A DNA stretch of 64,000 nucleotides from Lachnospiraceae bacterium A4. GTDB lineage: Bacteria > Bacillota > Clostridia > Lachnospirales > Lachnospiraceae. How positions within the stretch are numbered: the first letter of the stretch is position 1; each line of letters starts with the position of its first letter. Below the pieces are notes generated by a model. It searched no databases and was not told the origin of the DNA. It worked only from the letters and a program-made list of their open reading frames with translations. The translations under genes were made by a program, and so were the position numbers. Shown in pieces: positions 1 to 8,396 of this stretch. Where the stretch lies: positions 186,591-250,590 of the forward strand of contig KE159560.1 in the NCBI GenBank assembly GCA_000403215.2, written 5' to 3'.

Positions 1-2
1 CA

Positions 3-71
3 TACATAACACAGATAATTCATGAGCTACAGGAAGAGTCAGAAAAACACTGGGATTTTCTGGCTTCTTAG
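3..71 (+). CDS. possible 3' end of a gene entering from the left edge
   Basis: An open frame enters from the left edge and reads 22 codons to a TAG at 69-71, ending ...EKHWDFLAS. The composition is compatible with the C-terminus of a real protein, but the fragment is too short to assign a family. It could equally be a chance open frame. Confidence 0.3.
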   Translation, partial: YITQIIHELQEESEKHWDFLAS

Positions 72-209
72 TGGTACAAACTTTTAACTCACAAGAATAG
101 AAACAAGGATTGAAATTGAATGGCTTCTTTCTGCCGGACTCAGCTTTGTAACTTATTAACTATGTAACCTATGCCGCTATATCATTATAAAACAGGGAGG
201 TATTTATAT
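72..209 (+). promoter_or_regulatory. intergenic leader of the decayed HTH-methyltransferase gene
   Basis: About 140 bp of AT-rich DNA with no gene. A GGGAGG ribosome site lies at 195-200, ten bases before the ATG at 210, so the translation signal of the dead gene is still intact. No convincing promoter pair was recognised. Confidence 0.35.
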
Positions 210-888
210 ATGAATATTGGTTCAGTAATTATGAGTAAAAGAAAGGCTTTAGGCTATACGCAGCAAACCTTGGCGGATAAATTGAATGTTTCTTTTCAGG
301 CAGTGTAAAAATGGGAGAATGGAACGAATTATCCGGAAATGGAAATACTTCCTATGATTGCAAGTGTATTGGACACAAGTATTGATTCCCTTTTGGGATA
401 TAAGTCTTTTGTGGTTTCCGATTATGACAAACGGTATGACACGACGGATTATTATTGGGGAATAACCCCTAACAATTTATGCTATGAAATAATGAAATTG
501 CGACCACCGGTTAAGCCGTTAAAAGTGTTGGATATTGGCTGCGGAGAGGGGAAAGATGCTGTTTTTCTTGCCAGAAACGGTTATATTGTAACGGCTTTTG
601 ATTTGTCTGAAACCGGAATAGAAAAGGGGAAAAAGCTTGCAGAAAAATGTAATACTTATGTAGATTTTTTTAAAGCTGATATAACTGATTTTCGTGCAAC
701 CGAATACTATGACATTATTTTCAGTAGTGGCGTATATCATTTTATTAAGCTGGAAATCCGGAGAGCTTTTTATGCTCTACCATGATTGGAAACTGCATAA
801 GACAGAAGAAAACATTTTTAACTGCAATAGCGGCGGAATCCCACACCAGCATTGTATGGATATTATGATTGCGGAAAGGATGAAATAA
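210..888 (+). pseudogene. broken XRE-HTH / SAM-dependent methyltransferase fusion
   Basis: The frame from ATG 210 reads an XRE-type HTH (QQTLADKLNVSFQAV) and then hits TAA at 306-308, where relatives carry Ser (AVSKWENG). The same frame resumes with KWENGTNYPE, a linker and a class I methyltransferase core with the SAM-binding motif VLDIGCGEGKD, up to about 785. The native C-terminus (WKSGELF...YHDWKLHKTEE...GIPHQHCM) is only present in the next frame, ending at 888. The segment normally between HFIKPE and WKSGELF is missing, so an internal deletion also shifted the frame. Two independent lesions make this a pseudogene. TehB-like methyltransferases fused to an HTH are known in Clostridia. The ribosome site is intact, so a 32-residue HTH peptide could still be made. 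Confidence 0.8.
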
Positions 889-895
889 TTCTATT

Positions 896-1708
896 ATGAG
901 AACATTGTATGTGACTGATTTAGATGGAACTTTAATGCGGGATGATAAAACAATTTCAAATGAAAGCGTTGCCATATTAAACCGTCTGTTTTCCCAAGGT
1001 ATATTTCTTACATATGCGACCGCAAGATCGCTTAGCTCCGCTTCTGAAATCACAAAAAATATATCTTTTAACCTGCCTGTTATTATACGCAACGGAACAA
1101 TCCTTGCCGATCCTCAGTCCAAGAAAGAAATCGAGATTTCAAAGTTTGGAGAAGAATTGCAGCACATACGGCGGGCTTTGTCTGACGCCTCCATCCCCGG
1201 CTTCGCGACCGCTTATTTTGGCTCGAATGAAGTAAAATTATGCCTGGCAGGAAGAACGAATGAAGGTTTTCAGGATTATCTGCAAAACCATTCTGCGGAC
1301 AGGCGTATCCATATGGTTGATACAGAAGATAAATTGTATGAAGGGGAAACCTGCTACTTTACATTTATTGCTCCCAAAAATGAATTACAGCCGCTTTATG
1401 AACGCGTAAGACATATAGAGGGAATTAATTGTGTTTTTCAACAGGATAAATACAGACCGGAATATTGGTTAGAACTGTGTCCGGGGAATGCAACAAAGGC
1501 ATCGGCAATTCAAAGAGTAAAGCAGTTATGCGGCTGCCAGAGGGTAATTGTATTTGGCGATTCCGCAAATGATATTTCCATGTTTCAAATGGCAGATGAA
1601 GCATATGCAACCCAAAACGCAATTAATGAATTAAAAGAAATTGCTACAGGAATCATTGAAAGCAATAATGCTGACGGAGTAGCAAAATGGTTAGAAGCAC
1701 ATTTATGA
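896..1708 (+). CDS. HAD-superfamily (Cof-type) sugar-phosphate phosphatase
   Basis: The 270-residue protein has the Cof/HAD subfamily IIB layout. Motif I is YVTDLDGTL, with the nucleophile and acid pair at D8 and D10. A cap domain follows, and motif IV GDSANDISMF near residue 222 binds Mg2+. Such enzymes dephosphorylate sugar phosphates, flavin or nucleotide phosphates in the cytoplasm; the substrate cannot be read from sequence. Length is normal for the family. The start lies only 7 bp after the pseudogene stop, with a weak GGAAAGG site upstream, so it was probably cotranscribed with the pre-decay methyltransferase gene. Confidence 0.88.
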   Translation: MRTLYVTDLDGTLMRDDKTISNESVAILNRLFSQGIFLTYATARSLSSASEITKNISFNLPVIIRNGTILADPQSKKEIEISKFGEELQHIRRALSDASIPGFATAYFGSNEVKLCLAGRTNEGFQDYLQNHSADRRIHMVDTEDKLYEGETCYFTFIAPKNELQPLYERVRHIEGINCVFQQDKYRPEYWLELCPGNATKASAIQRVKQLCGCQRVIVFGDSANDISMFQMADEAYATQNAINELKEIATGIIESNNADGVAKWLEAHL

Positions 1709-1788
1709 CAAAGGGGCATATTATTTCCGATAAGCTGAAAGAAAAAAATCAGACACAGGGCCAGTCTTAGGAACTGAATAACAAAAAC

Positions 1789-1829
1789 TTTCCCTTGTAA
1801 CTTACTGATAAGGGCAAAAACAAGGGAAA
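1789..1829. terminator. possible bidirectional terminator between convergent genes
   Basis: A 10-bp perfect inverted repeat (TTTCCCTTGT / ACAAGGGAAA) with a 21-nt loop lies between the convergent HAD phosphatase and acetyltransferase genes. The T-rich arms on both sides fit termination in either direction, but the loop is long and the U-tract short. Confidence 0.45.
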
Positions 1830-1839
1830 AGGATACCTA

Positions 1840-2439
1840 TCATTCCATTTTGTCTTTTTCCGTGATTTCTCTAATAACTCTGCATGGATTGCCTACAGCA
1901 AGACTATGTGGTGGAATATCTCTTGTTACAACACTACCAGCTCCAATAACAGCCCCCTCACCGATTGTTACACCTCCACAAACAACCACGTTGGCAGCTA
2001 ACCAACAATTATTCTCAATGGTAATGGGTTTCGCATATTCAAGATTATATACACTGCCATTTTCTCGAAACCTGCAATTTCGTTCACCAGGGAGCAGTGG
2101 GTGCATAGGTGTAGCAAGGGTAACATTTGGACCAATCATCACATTATCTCCAATGTGGACAGGACAAACATCCAAACAAGTAAAATTAAAATTTGCCCCA
2201 CTATATTTTCCAAAATACGTATTGCAGCCGTAATCAAAATAGACAGGTGCCTGCAATAAAGGCATTTCCCGCGTATTCGGAAGCAATTCTTTGAGGATTT
2301 CATATTGCTTTTCGCATTCATCCTCGTCAGTCAGATTATAGTGTCTTGCCAGTTTACGTGCTTTCAAGCGTAATTGTTCCAACTCTGAATCAGACGGATC
2401 ATAAAGTTGCCCTGCAAGCATTTTTTCTTTTTCAGTCAT
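1840..2439 (-). CDS. maa: maltose/galactoside-type sugar O-acetyltransferase
   Basis: This 199-residue protein matches the maltose/nodulation (Maa/NodL/LacA) acetyltransferases. It has an N-terminal helical Mac segment (MTEKEKMLAGQLYDPSDSEL) and then a left-handed beta-helix of hexapeptide repeats, including the stretch around ITIENNCWLAANVVVCGGVTIG. The catalytic-His region is ATPMHPL. It transfers acetyl from acetyl-CoA to the 6-OH of sugars, probably for detoxification or export. An AGAGAGG site precedes the start. Family assignment is firm; the acceptor sugar is unknown. Confidence 0.9.
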   Translation of the reverse strand: MTEKEKMLAGQLYDPSDSELEQLRLKARKLARHYNLTDEDECEKQYEILKELLPNTREMPLLQAPVYFDYGCNTYFGKYSGANFNFTCLDVCPVHIGDNVMIGPNVTLATPMHPLLPGERNCRFRENGSVYNLEYAKPITIENNCWLAANVVVCGGVTIGEGAVIGAGSVVTRDIPPHSLAVGNPCRVIREITEKDKME

Positions 2440-2500
2440 TATTTATACCTCTCTACTAAAAATTTCAATTTGTTTACGGATTCATTATAACTCTATTCAT

Positions 2501-2580
2501 CACTTTTTGGAATACCTGATTACATTCTCATACCCAAAATATAATCAGGTATTCCCAAAAGTGGTAAATAAATGTATAAT
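2501..2580 (+). promoter_or_regulatory. 22-bp inverted repeat overlapping a promoter of the 2620 gene
   Basis: Arms 2501-2522 and 2542-2563 match at 21 of 22 positions when one is reverse-complemented, with a 19-nt spacer. A TATAAT -10 sits at 2575-2580. Seventeen bases upstream is a poor -35 (TTCCCA, 2552-2557) inside the right arm. The position between divergent genes and over the -35 fits an operator better than a terminator, since no T-run follows. The binding protein is unknown. Confidence 0.5.
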
Positions 2581-2619
2581 AAATCCGAAGATAAATCGAC
2601 ATTGTAAGGAGAAAAAAGA

Positions 2620-3738
2620 GTGAAAGAATGTGACAAAACTGCAAGCCGGGCTTCCAACAGTGATCAAAGCAGCATGCTTGACAGGATATCAGAGTTTTTA
2701 GTGCAGCATGCGAATCCCTCGATTGTTTATCATGTTAAAAACGATATTCTGAAAAATATCACAGACGACGAAAAAAGAGATTTGCAAGATAGGATTTTGC
2801 AAGAGAAAATAATCCAAAGCATCATTACATGCCAAAAAGAAAACGGTTGGCTGGGCAATGGTTTTCATGGGTCTAACAAAAATGCAGGACCATATGAAAA
2901 TCAAGAGGTTGGTGTAAAATATCTTGGCGAAAAACTGGTGTATAAAGATACTCCTGTTCTGAAGAATGCAATAGAAGCATTCAAAATGATATCCCCGAAA
3001 TTGTTCGGAGAAGGCGATATTGACTGCAGCAGATACGCAGCCGCCGGATCGGACATTATTAAAGCTGCTTGTGTTGCAAGAGCTGGTTATGAATACACCT
3101 TTGATATTACAAAAGAAATTACCACGGCACTGGAATCTTTTAGAAGAGTTACTGAAATAAAATCGGTGACAGATATCGTGAAAATAAGAAGGAGACGTCC
3201 CGAGCGAATCAACCCCGAGGGTATCGTATACGTTTTTAACGACTATGAAAAATGGCCCTGTTGGTATCATCTGGATATTTTGGCTCATACAAACAGTTGG
3301 CGGAACAGTGCGAATATAGCAATGCTGGCGGATTCCTTTAATAAGTTACTGAAAGACACAGGCTTGAATTATTCACCTGCCTATTGTGTAGATATTGGAC
3401 ATTTGGTTGGCTGTTGCGGTGCATATAAGGAGGGCATGAAACTGGGTATAGAAACTGGCGGAGAGCATTATGTATTTCTGGATTTGGTAGAGTATATGTG
3501 CCGATGTGGTTTATACAGTCTTGTTCCACCGCTAAAAAAAGAGGTTGATATTATTTATGATTCTATAGATGAGCAGGGAATATGCCGTGCAAACTACGTC
3601 GAAAAGGCACTTAAAGGAATGGGATGCTATGGTGGCGGGCAGCTGGAGGTAGACTGGAGGAGCAGTACCAGGAAACTTTGCGATGTAACATACAGAGGAC
3701 TGTTGATACTGTATCATTCGGGATTGCTGACACACTAA
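2620..3738 (+). CDS. conserved hypothetical protein, probably all-helical barrel
   Basis: 372 residues starting at a GTG that is well spaced from AAGGAG at 2606-2611. I do not recognise a named family. The N-terminal third reads as alpha-helical (ISEFLVQHANPSIVYHVKND). The middle has Gly/Asn-rich turns (GWLGNGFHGSNKNAGPYENQ), and the C-terminus carries GGGQLEVDWRSSTRKLCDVT. This alternation of helices and Gly-rich turns resembles prenyltransferase/squalene-cyclase-like alpha barrels, but no catalytic motif is evident. It is monocistronic and faces away from the acetyltransferase gene, with a strong palindrome in its promoter. Confidence 0.75.
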   Translation: MKECDKTASRASNSDQSSMLDRISEFLVQHANPSIVYHVKNDILKNITDDEKRDLQDRILQEKIIQSIITCQKENGWLGNGFHGSNKNAGPYENQEVGVKYLGEKLVYKDTPVLKNAIEAFKMISPKLFGEGDIDCSRYAAAGSDIIKAACVARAGYEYTFDITKEITTALESFRRVTEIKSVTDIVKIRRRRPERINPEGIVYVFNDYEKWPCWYHLDILAHTNSWRNSANIAMLADSFNKLLKDTGLNYSPAYCVDIGHLVGCCGAYKEGMKLGIETGGEHYVFLDLVEYMCRCGLYSLVPPLKKEVDIIYDSIDEQGICRANYVEKALKGMGCYGGGQLEVDWRSSTRKLCDVTYRGLLILYHSGLLTH

Positions 3739-3777
3739 GAGTGAGGCTTGATTATTTGACGATTATTAAGTAAGCTA

Positions 3778-3856
3778 AGGAACTGTAGAAAAATAACTGA
3801 CGCATCTTGACTTGTCTGTTTCTTCGATTTGCATCACTTATTTTCCTACAATTCCT
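3778..3856. repeat. short fold-back element (79 bp), AGGAACTGT family
   Basis: The left end AGGAACTGTAGAAAAATAA and the reverse complement of the right end (AGGAATTGTAGGAAAATAA) are near-identical terminal inverted repeats. About 35 bp of unique centre contains TTGACTTGTCTG, a word also present near the end of the 157-bp copy at 8140. It carries no coding sequence. It reads as an internally deleted, non-autonomous MITE-like copy and could also act as a terminator for the gene ending at 3738. Confidence 0.65.
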
Positions 3857-3909
3857 TATTTATTTTCTTATCGAGATACAGAGACTGAAGTATGTGAAAC
3901 TATAAAATT

Positions 3910-4980
3910 TTAATCTCCGGTTGATTCTCTGTAAATCAGACTGGTTTCTGTGTAAATCCTGCGGAAGTTCAGCGAAGGTTCCTTGATTCGCGACATAAGC
4001 AGGTGCACTGCGGAGAATCCCATAATCTGGCTGTGGATATGGATTGTGGTCAGTGTGGGCGAGGTCACATGCGATTCGGGGGAATCGTCAAAACCGCACA
4101 GGTAGACATCCTGCGGCACACGGATTCCCAACTGTTTGAACACAGACATGACGTCCACGGCAATAAAGTCGTTTGCGCAGATGAACACGTCTGGCAGTTC
4201 TTTTCGTTTCTGAATCTCCTCCATTATATATTCGCGGTATAGATTATATCCGGGCACCTTTACGCCTGTTTTGTTTTTGGTGATGCAGTATTCCTCAGGA
4301 CAGGAGAGCCCGGACAGATACATGGCATTCCGGTACCCCAGAAAGCGCTCATGAAAAGACTGGCAGTGCGAGATGTCGCCGATAAATCCGATTCGTTTCT
4401 TACCCCTGCGGATCATCTCGCGCACAAAACAGCCTATGTCTGTCTGGTTATCCATGTAGAGGCAGTCCGATTTAATCGGGTTATCAAGATCCGCTACCGG
4501 TGAATCAACAAATAGTGTAGGAATGTCGAGCCCGCAGAGCATATGGCAATAGTCCTTGTGAAACATTTCAATGCAGATGATTCCTGCAGTCCGTTCTTCA
4601 TTGTAAGAGCCGGGAAGGGACAGGCTTTCGATCTCATGTTCCTGAAGCCTGTGCATGGTGAAACTGTAACCCATGCTGGAAAGTTCCCGCTGAAATTTGT
4701 CCAGCATCGTGGAGGCAAAGTGGGAGCTTCCTATAAAATTGGACGTAAACAGCGAAATCTCCCGTTTGTTTGTCGCGGGAGTAAGGTCGGTTTCGGGCTT
4801 GCCGGAACCATAGATATTTATATAGGAGAATTGTTTATATCCCATTTCGATCGCCTTTTTCAAAACGCGTTCCCTGGTGGCGTCGGCGAGTAGCCCTGTA
4901 TTGTTGATTGCTTTGGATACAGTGTTGCGCGAGACGCCCAGTTCATCCGCGATGTCCTGAATGGTGACACGGTCAGCCAT
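3910..4980 (-). CDS. LacI-family transcriptional regulator, copy 1
   Basis: 356 residues. The N-terminal LacI HTH (TIQDIADELGVSRNTVSKAI plus hinge) is followed by a periplasmic-binding-protein-like sensor domain. ATG 4980 is preferred over the in-frame TTG at 5001 because it gives the same length and leader (AAAGGATGTGA) as copy 2 at 10436-11506. The two are paralogues with most residues identical. Copy 1 stands alone with no transport or hydrolase gene beside it, so it may act on the fructoside locus 7 kb away. It has a perfect consensus promoter upstream. Confidence 0.92.
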   Translation of the reverse strand: MADRVTIQDIADELGVSRNTVSKAINNTGLLADATRERVLKKAIEMGYKQFSYINIYGSGKPETDLTPATNKREISLFTSNFIGSSHFASTMLDKFQRELSSMGYSFTMHRLQEHEIESLSLPGSYNEERTAGIICIEMFHKDYCHMLCGLDIPTLFVDSPVADLDNPIKSDCLYMDNQTDIGCFVREMIRRGKKRIGFIGDISHCQSFHERFLGYRNAMYLSGLSCPEEYCITKNKTGVKVPGYNLYREYIMEEIQKRKELPDVFICANDFIAVDVMSVFKQLGIRVPQDVYLCGFDDSPESHVTSPTLTTIHIHSQIMGFSAVHLLMSRIKEPSLNFRRIYTETSLIYRESTGD

Positions 4981-5082
4981 GGAAGTCACATCCTTTCTCA
5001 ATATAGTGTATTTTGATATTTTCCCCAGATGGTTTTTCTCTCATATCTGCATGATATGCGAGAATTTTTTGAGTTTTATATC

Positions 5083-5111
5083 ATTATAATGTAAAAAATA
5101 AAATGTGTCAA
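5083..5111 (-). promoter_or_regulatory. consensus sigma-A promoter of LacI copy 1
   Basis: On the minus strand TTGACA (5111-5106) and TATAAT (5088-5083) are separated by exactly 17 bp. The same pair with the same spacing precedes LacI copy 2. The element is flanked by AAATGTAAAAAA-type words that recur upstream of the ABC operon. Confidence 0.8.
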
Positions 5112-5282
5112 ATGTAAAAAATGAAAAAAATATGCAGCTTGTATTTCAATTGCTGCGTGAGGAAACCTCACTCAATGCGTGGTTGATCCTGTCAGGAAAA
5201 TCTGATAAATTGAACAGTAGAAAGAGGCGCACCTTTCAGTAAACGATAAGAATAAGTTTGAGTGATTGGAGGAAGTATAAAA

Positions 5283-6371
5283 ATGAATCTGAATGTTGGA
5301 GATAAAATCAGGTGTCTGCGGCATGAAAAGGATATTACGCAGGAAGAGTTTGCGGCAATCCTTGGGGTATCTTGTCAATCTGTATCACGTTGGGAGAATG
5401 GTATCTGCTATCCTGATATAGAGCTGCTGCCAGACATCGCGGAGTTTTTCGGAGTTACTGTTGACTGTCTGATGGGGATAAACGAAACAGTCAGGAAAGA
5501 GAGGATTGCGAAGTATCTGGAACAGTTTCAGGAGGCAGTCAGTCAGGGAAGAATTGACGACTGTATTGCTGTCGCGAGAAATGGCATTGCGGAATACCCC
5601 AATAGTTATATGCTGCTGAACAAGCTTATGTATGCGTTGTTTCTGGCAGGCGATAGTGATGGAAACATACCAGAGTGGCAGGAGAATATGAAAAAATATG
5701 ATTCAGAAATCACAATGATCGGCGAGCGGATTATGAAGTATTGCCCTGATCAGGATATCCGGCTGGAAGCGGCGGCAAGGCTTGCGTTTAACCATTGTGA
5801 AATGGGACGTAGAGCAATAGGCAGGGCAATTTTTGAAACATTACCGTCCCAGAAATATTGTAAAGAAACACAGATTTGGTGGGCGCTGGACGAAGAAGAG
5901 AAACTTCCGTTTATCCGCACCAGAATCCAGGAGGGGTATGCAGCGATGCATCATGGAATTTACCTGCTGCTTGGGGAAAGGCTTCTTCCGGATGAAGAGT
6001 TGTTGAAGGTATGCCGCAAATTGTTTGCCTTGCAGGAACTTGTTTTTGACGGAAAAGAACCTGTCGAATGGGGGACTGTAAAAAACCATTGCACTATGGC
6101 GGCGTTGTTAGCCCGGTTAAAGCAGTATGATTTGATGTATGACGAGTTAAAGACTGTTGTAAAGACTGCGAGGGAGTTTGATATGCGTTCAGGGAAATAC
6201 AGTGTTTCGTCGGTGCTTCTCGGCGAAATGAAAAAGGAGAGAACGGATTTTGAAACATCTGATTCCAGAACACTTTGCGAGATTGTGCGGGATAAGTGGC
6301 TGGCAGCAGAGGATTTTGATGCTGTCCGCAGTATGGAAGAATTTGATAATATGATACAGGCATTGTCGTGA
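5283..6371 (+). CDS. XRE-family regulator with helical C-terminal domain
   Basis: 362 residues from ATG 5283, which has GGAGG at 5268-5272; the longer in-frame start lacks a ribosome site. Residues ~4-60 form an XRE HTH (ITQEEFAAILGVSCQSVSRWENG) with the typical DIAEFFGVTVDCLMG tail. The remaining ~300 residues are helix-rich and read like TPR-type repeats (for example a segment around ARNGIAEYPNSYMLLNKLMY), as in peptide- or protein-sensing XRE regulators. The ligand and target are unknown. The gene lies between divergent LacI copy 1 and the convergent GNAT gene. Confidence 0.85.
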   Translation: MNLNVGDKIRCLRHEKDITQEEFAAILGVSCQSVSRWENGICYPDIELLPDIAEFFGVTVDCLMGINETVRKERIAKYLEQFQEAVSQGRIDDCIAVARNGIAEYPNSYMLLNKLMYALFLAGDSDGNIPEWQENMKKYDSEITMIGERIMKYCPDQDIRLEAAARLAFNHCEMGRRAIGRAIFETLPSQKYCKETQIWWALDEEEKLPFIRTRIQEGYAAMHHGIYLLLGERLLPDEELLKVCRKLFALQELVFDGKEPVEWGTVKNHCTMAALLARLKQYDLMYDELKTVVKTAREFDMRSGKYSVSSVLLGEMKKERTDFETSDSRTLCEIVRDKWLAAEDFDAVRSMEEFDNMIQALS

Positions 6372-6439
6372 GCAGGGGATGCTGTGAAGGGATGACAGCC
6401 AGTTGCTCCCCTCACGGCATCGTTTCCTTTGGATACGAT

Positions 6440-7471
6440 TCACAGTTCTTTTACCAGACATAATGTCAATTCATCATTATTCCGGCAGACAGCATCTGTT
6501 TCACATATTTTTTCTTCATAATAAACTCCTTTTCCATCAGGAATGTAGCCTCTTTTTATATAGAATCTCTGTGCAGGACCATAGTCGCTGTTTAAGCAGA
6601 CATCCAGATATATTTTATTACAATGCTGTTTTGCAATGGTTTCTGCTGCATCCAATAACATGGTAGCTATTTTCTTCTGCCGGTATTTTTCAAATACAAT
6701 CAAATCGACTATACCCGGAATATTATGACCGGACAGCCCGCCCCATCTGCATTGGTAGTACAAAAATACATATCCTGCGGCAGTACCGTTGTACAATGCC
6801 AGCAATGCGGTACACTCACGTTTTTCCTGGTTATCCAGCTGCCGTTTTAAATAGGCGATATTCTTCTGGCTCTCGTCGCCGTCTGCCTTGCAGATGAATG
6901 GAATATCATCATAATTCATGATGCGGATATCTATGTTTGCTGAATGAAGTAAAGAATCCATTTTGCAGATTTTCCTTTCCCAATCTTCTTTTAAAATAGA
7001 GTAGCACAGTGTATCGCTTTTATCACGCGCGTGCTTTCTTAATCTTCCTTCAAAGGTAAAGGAACATTTATCTAAAACGCTTATGCTCGCCCGATTGTGT
7101 GACCTTACCCATGCGGCGATGACTGATAAATTCATCTCTTTGAATCCATATTCAAGCATCCTTTTCACTGTCTGTATTGCGTAGCTGTTGTTCCGGTATG
7201 GGGCAGCGATAGCGTACTCTATTTCCATATAGCCATCATATCGGTTCATGCCACCCAGGCTGATAAATCCTATAAAGTTATCATTTCTTTTGTCGGCAAT
7301 CACTTTAAATCCACTGTCATTCATCCAACATTGGATAGCACTCTGGCTGTCAGTAATCGAATTGTAGAAATCAATCCCGCTTTTTCTCAAGGCTTCGTCA
7401 AGACACATTTCATATAAAGCCTTTGCATCACTGTCACGCCAGTTTCGCAATATCAAATCTTTTGTTTCCAT
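6440..7471 (-). CDS. tandem GNAT N-acetyltransferase
   Basis: 343 residues with two GNAT domains. Residues ~1-165 resemble RimJ/RimL-type acetyltransferases (METKDLILRNWRDSDAKALY at the N-terminus; SVIAAWVRSHNRASISVLDK before the last strand). Residues ~175-343 are a second GNAT with the acetyl-CoA loop VFEKYRQKKIATMLLDAAE and a terminal AQRFYIKRGYIPDG. Both halves look complete, so the protein may acetylate two substrates or keep one half as a sensor. Substrates cannot be inferred. Confidence 0.88.
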   Translation of the reverse strand: METKDLILRNWRDSDAKALYEMCLDEALRKSGIDFYNSITDSQSAIQCWMNDSGFKVIADKRNDNFIGFISLGGMNRYDGYMEIEYAIAAPYRNNSYAIQTVKRMLEYGFKEMNLSVIAAWVRSHNRASISVLDKCSFTFEGRLRKHARDKSDTLCYSILKEDWERKICKMDSLLHSANIDIRIMNYDDIPFICKADGDESQKNIAYLKRQLDNQEKRECTALLALYNGTAAGYVFLYYQCRWGGLSGHNIPGIVDLIVFEKYRQKKIATMLLDAAETIAKQHCNKIYLDVCLNSDYGPAQRFYIKRGYIPDGKGVYYEEKICETDAVCRNNDELTLCLVKEL

Positions 7472-7558
7472 GGATGGTTCCTTTCCTTTGCGAATTTCAT
7501 ATTGTCAATATTCTAAATGTTATTTTTTATTATGTAATTTTCCGATCAACAGAAATAT

Positions 7559-8125
7559 TTATTCAGCAGTATATCTTTCCCACACTTGTGGTAATTTTGA
7601 TTTTATGAAACAGGCATAGGAGCAGTCAGGGGTTTCTATCATGTGTTTTTCCTTTAAATAGTCGACAAGGCATGAATACCACCATTCCAGCTGCTGCTCC
7701 GATTTGTCTTCAAAATGGCTTACCTTCATTTTTCCCTGTTTCACATATTCCATAAATAGATCGTATGCATTTTCTACCCGGACATACTTCGTTACTTCAA
7801 CAGGTTCTGTCGCCAGCCGCGCACAGGGGATATTTTTGAATGGAATGACCTGGTTTTCTTCTGCATGGACTTCGTAGATATATCCGCTGACACCGTCCGA
7901 TACTTCTCTTAGCGCATCCGGGTACAGTTCGTGGTAGACCGGGATATCGCTGCCGCCTTCAAAACCATAAGGAAACCAGTAATAAGGCCTGTCCACGGCG
8001 TTGCATAGATAGAATGCGGCCACGACATCGATTGTGGTCATATATACATAGGGGCGGTCATGGTCAGCCTGGTTTGGTTTTAATACTTTAATGTTTCCTG
8101 TGTTGCTGCCGTGGTATAGTATCAT
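7559..8125 (-). CDS. hypothetical protein with ADP-ribosyltransferase-like N-terminus
   Basis: 188 residues, unrecognised at family level. The N-terminus MILYHGSNTGNIKVLKPN, followed by VYMTTIDVVAAFYLC, matches the H-Y layout of ADP-ribosyltransferase-fold proteins (His in a YHGS strand, then an aromatic/Thr strand and a helix). The final acidic residue of an H-Y-E triad cannot be placed with certainty; a VSGYIYEVHAEEN strand is a candidate. The function could be an ADP-ribosyltransferase or a degenerate relative. It starts 15 bp from the fold-back element at 8140 and has no obvious partner gene. Confidence 0.6.
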   Translation of the reverse strand: MILYHGSNTGNIKVLKPNQADHDRPYVYMTTIDVVAAFYLCNAVDRPYYWFPYGFEGGSDIPVYHELYPDALREVSDGVSGYIYEVHAEENQVIPFKNIPCARLATEPVEVTKYVRVENAYDLFMEYVKQGKMKVSHFEDKSEQQLEWWYSCLVDYLKEKHMIETPDCSYACFIKSKLPQVWERYTAE

Positions 8126-8139
8126 GGCGGTTCCCCCTT

Positions 8140-8296
8140 AGGAACTGTTCAGAAATAACTCATCAATTTGACTTGTCTAAATGTCCATCTGCGGCATCAG
8201 ATAATCTTGACGTAGCCCGCTACGCCTGCGATTATCTTCTTTGCAGCTGAACATTTATACGGCGTCAAATTAACAAGTTATTTCTTAACAGTTCCT
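8140..8296. repeat. full-length 157-bp fold-back element, AGGAACTGT family
   Basis: Bounded by AGGAACTGT and ACAGTTCCT, with inverted repeats extending inward (about 25 bp nearly perfect). The centre holds nested complementary words: AAATGT/ACATTT, GATAATC/GATTATC and a central hairpin GTAGCCCGCTAC. The reverse complement aligns end to end with the copy at 41488-41644, also 157 bp. The flanks read TTA on both sides of GGAAC...GTTCC, compatible with a 3-bp target duplication. It encodes no protein; it is a MITE-like element that would form one long hairpin in RNA. Confidence 0.8.
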
Positions 8297-8396
8297 TAAA
8301 TCTCAATAGTTTTCCTGTTAAACTTCCCGGCCGCTATGTCATTCATCCGGAAGTCTGAATCATCGGGCTGACAGCGCAGATTCTCCGACGTGCGGC

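Noticed and set aside
694-888. Separate 64-codon gene overlapping the methyltransferase
   Set aside because: Its C-terminal part is the displaced tail of the methyltransferase; it is part of the pseudogene.
1768-1778. AGGAACTGAAT, a possible extra fold-back element end
   Set aside because: Only the first eight bases match and no partner end lies nearby.
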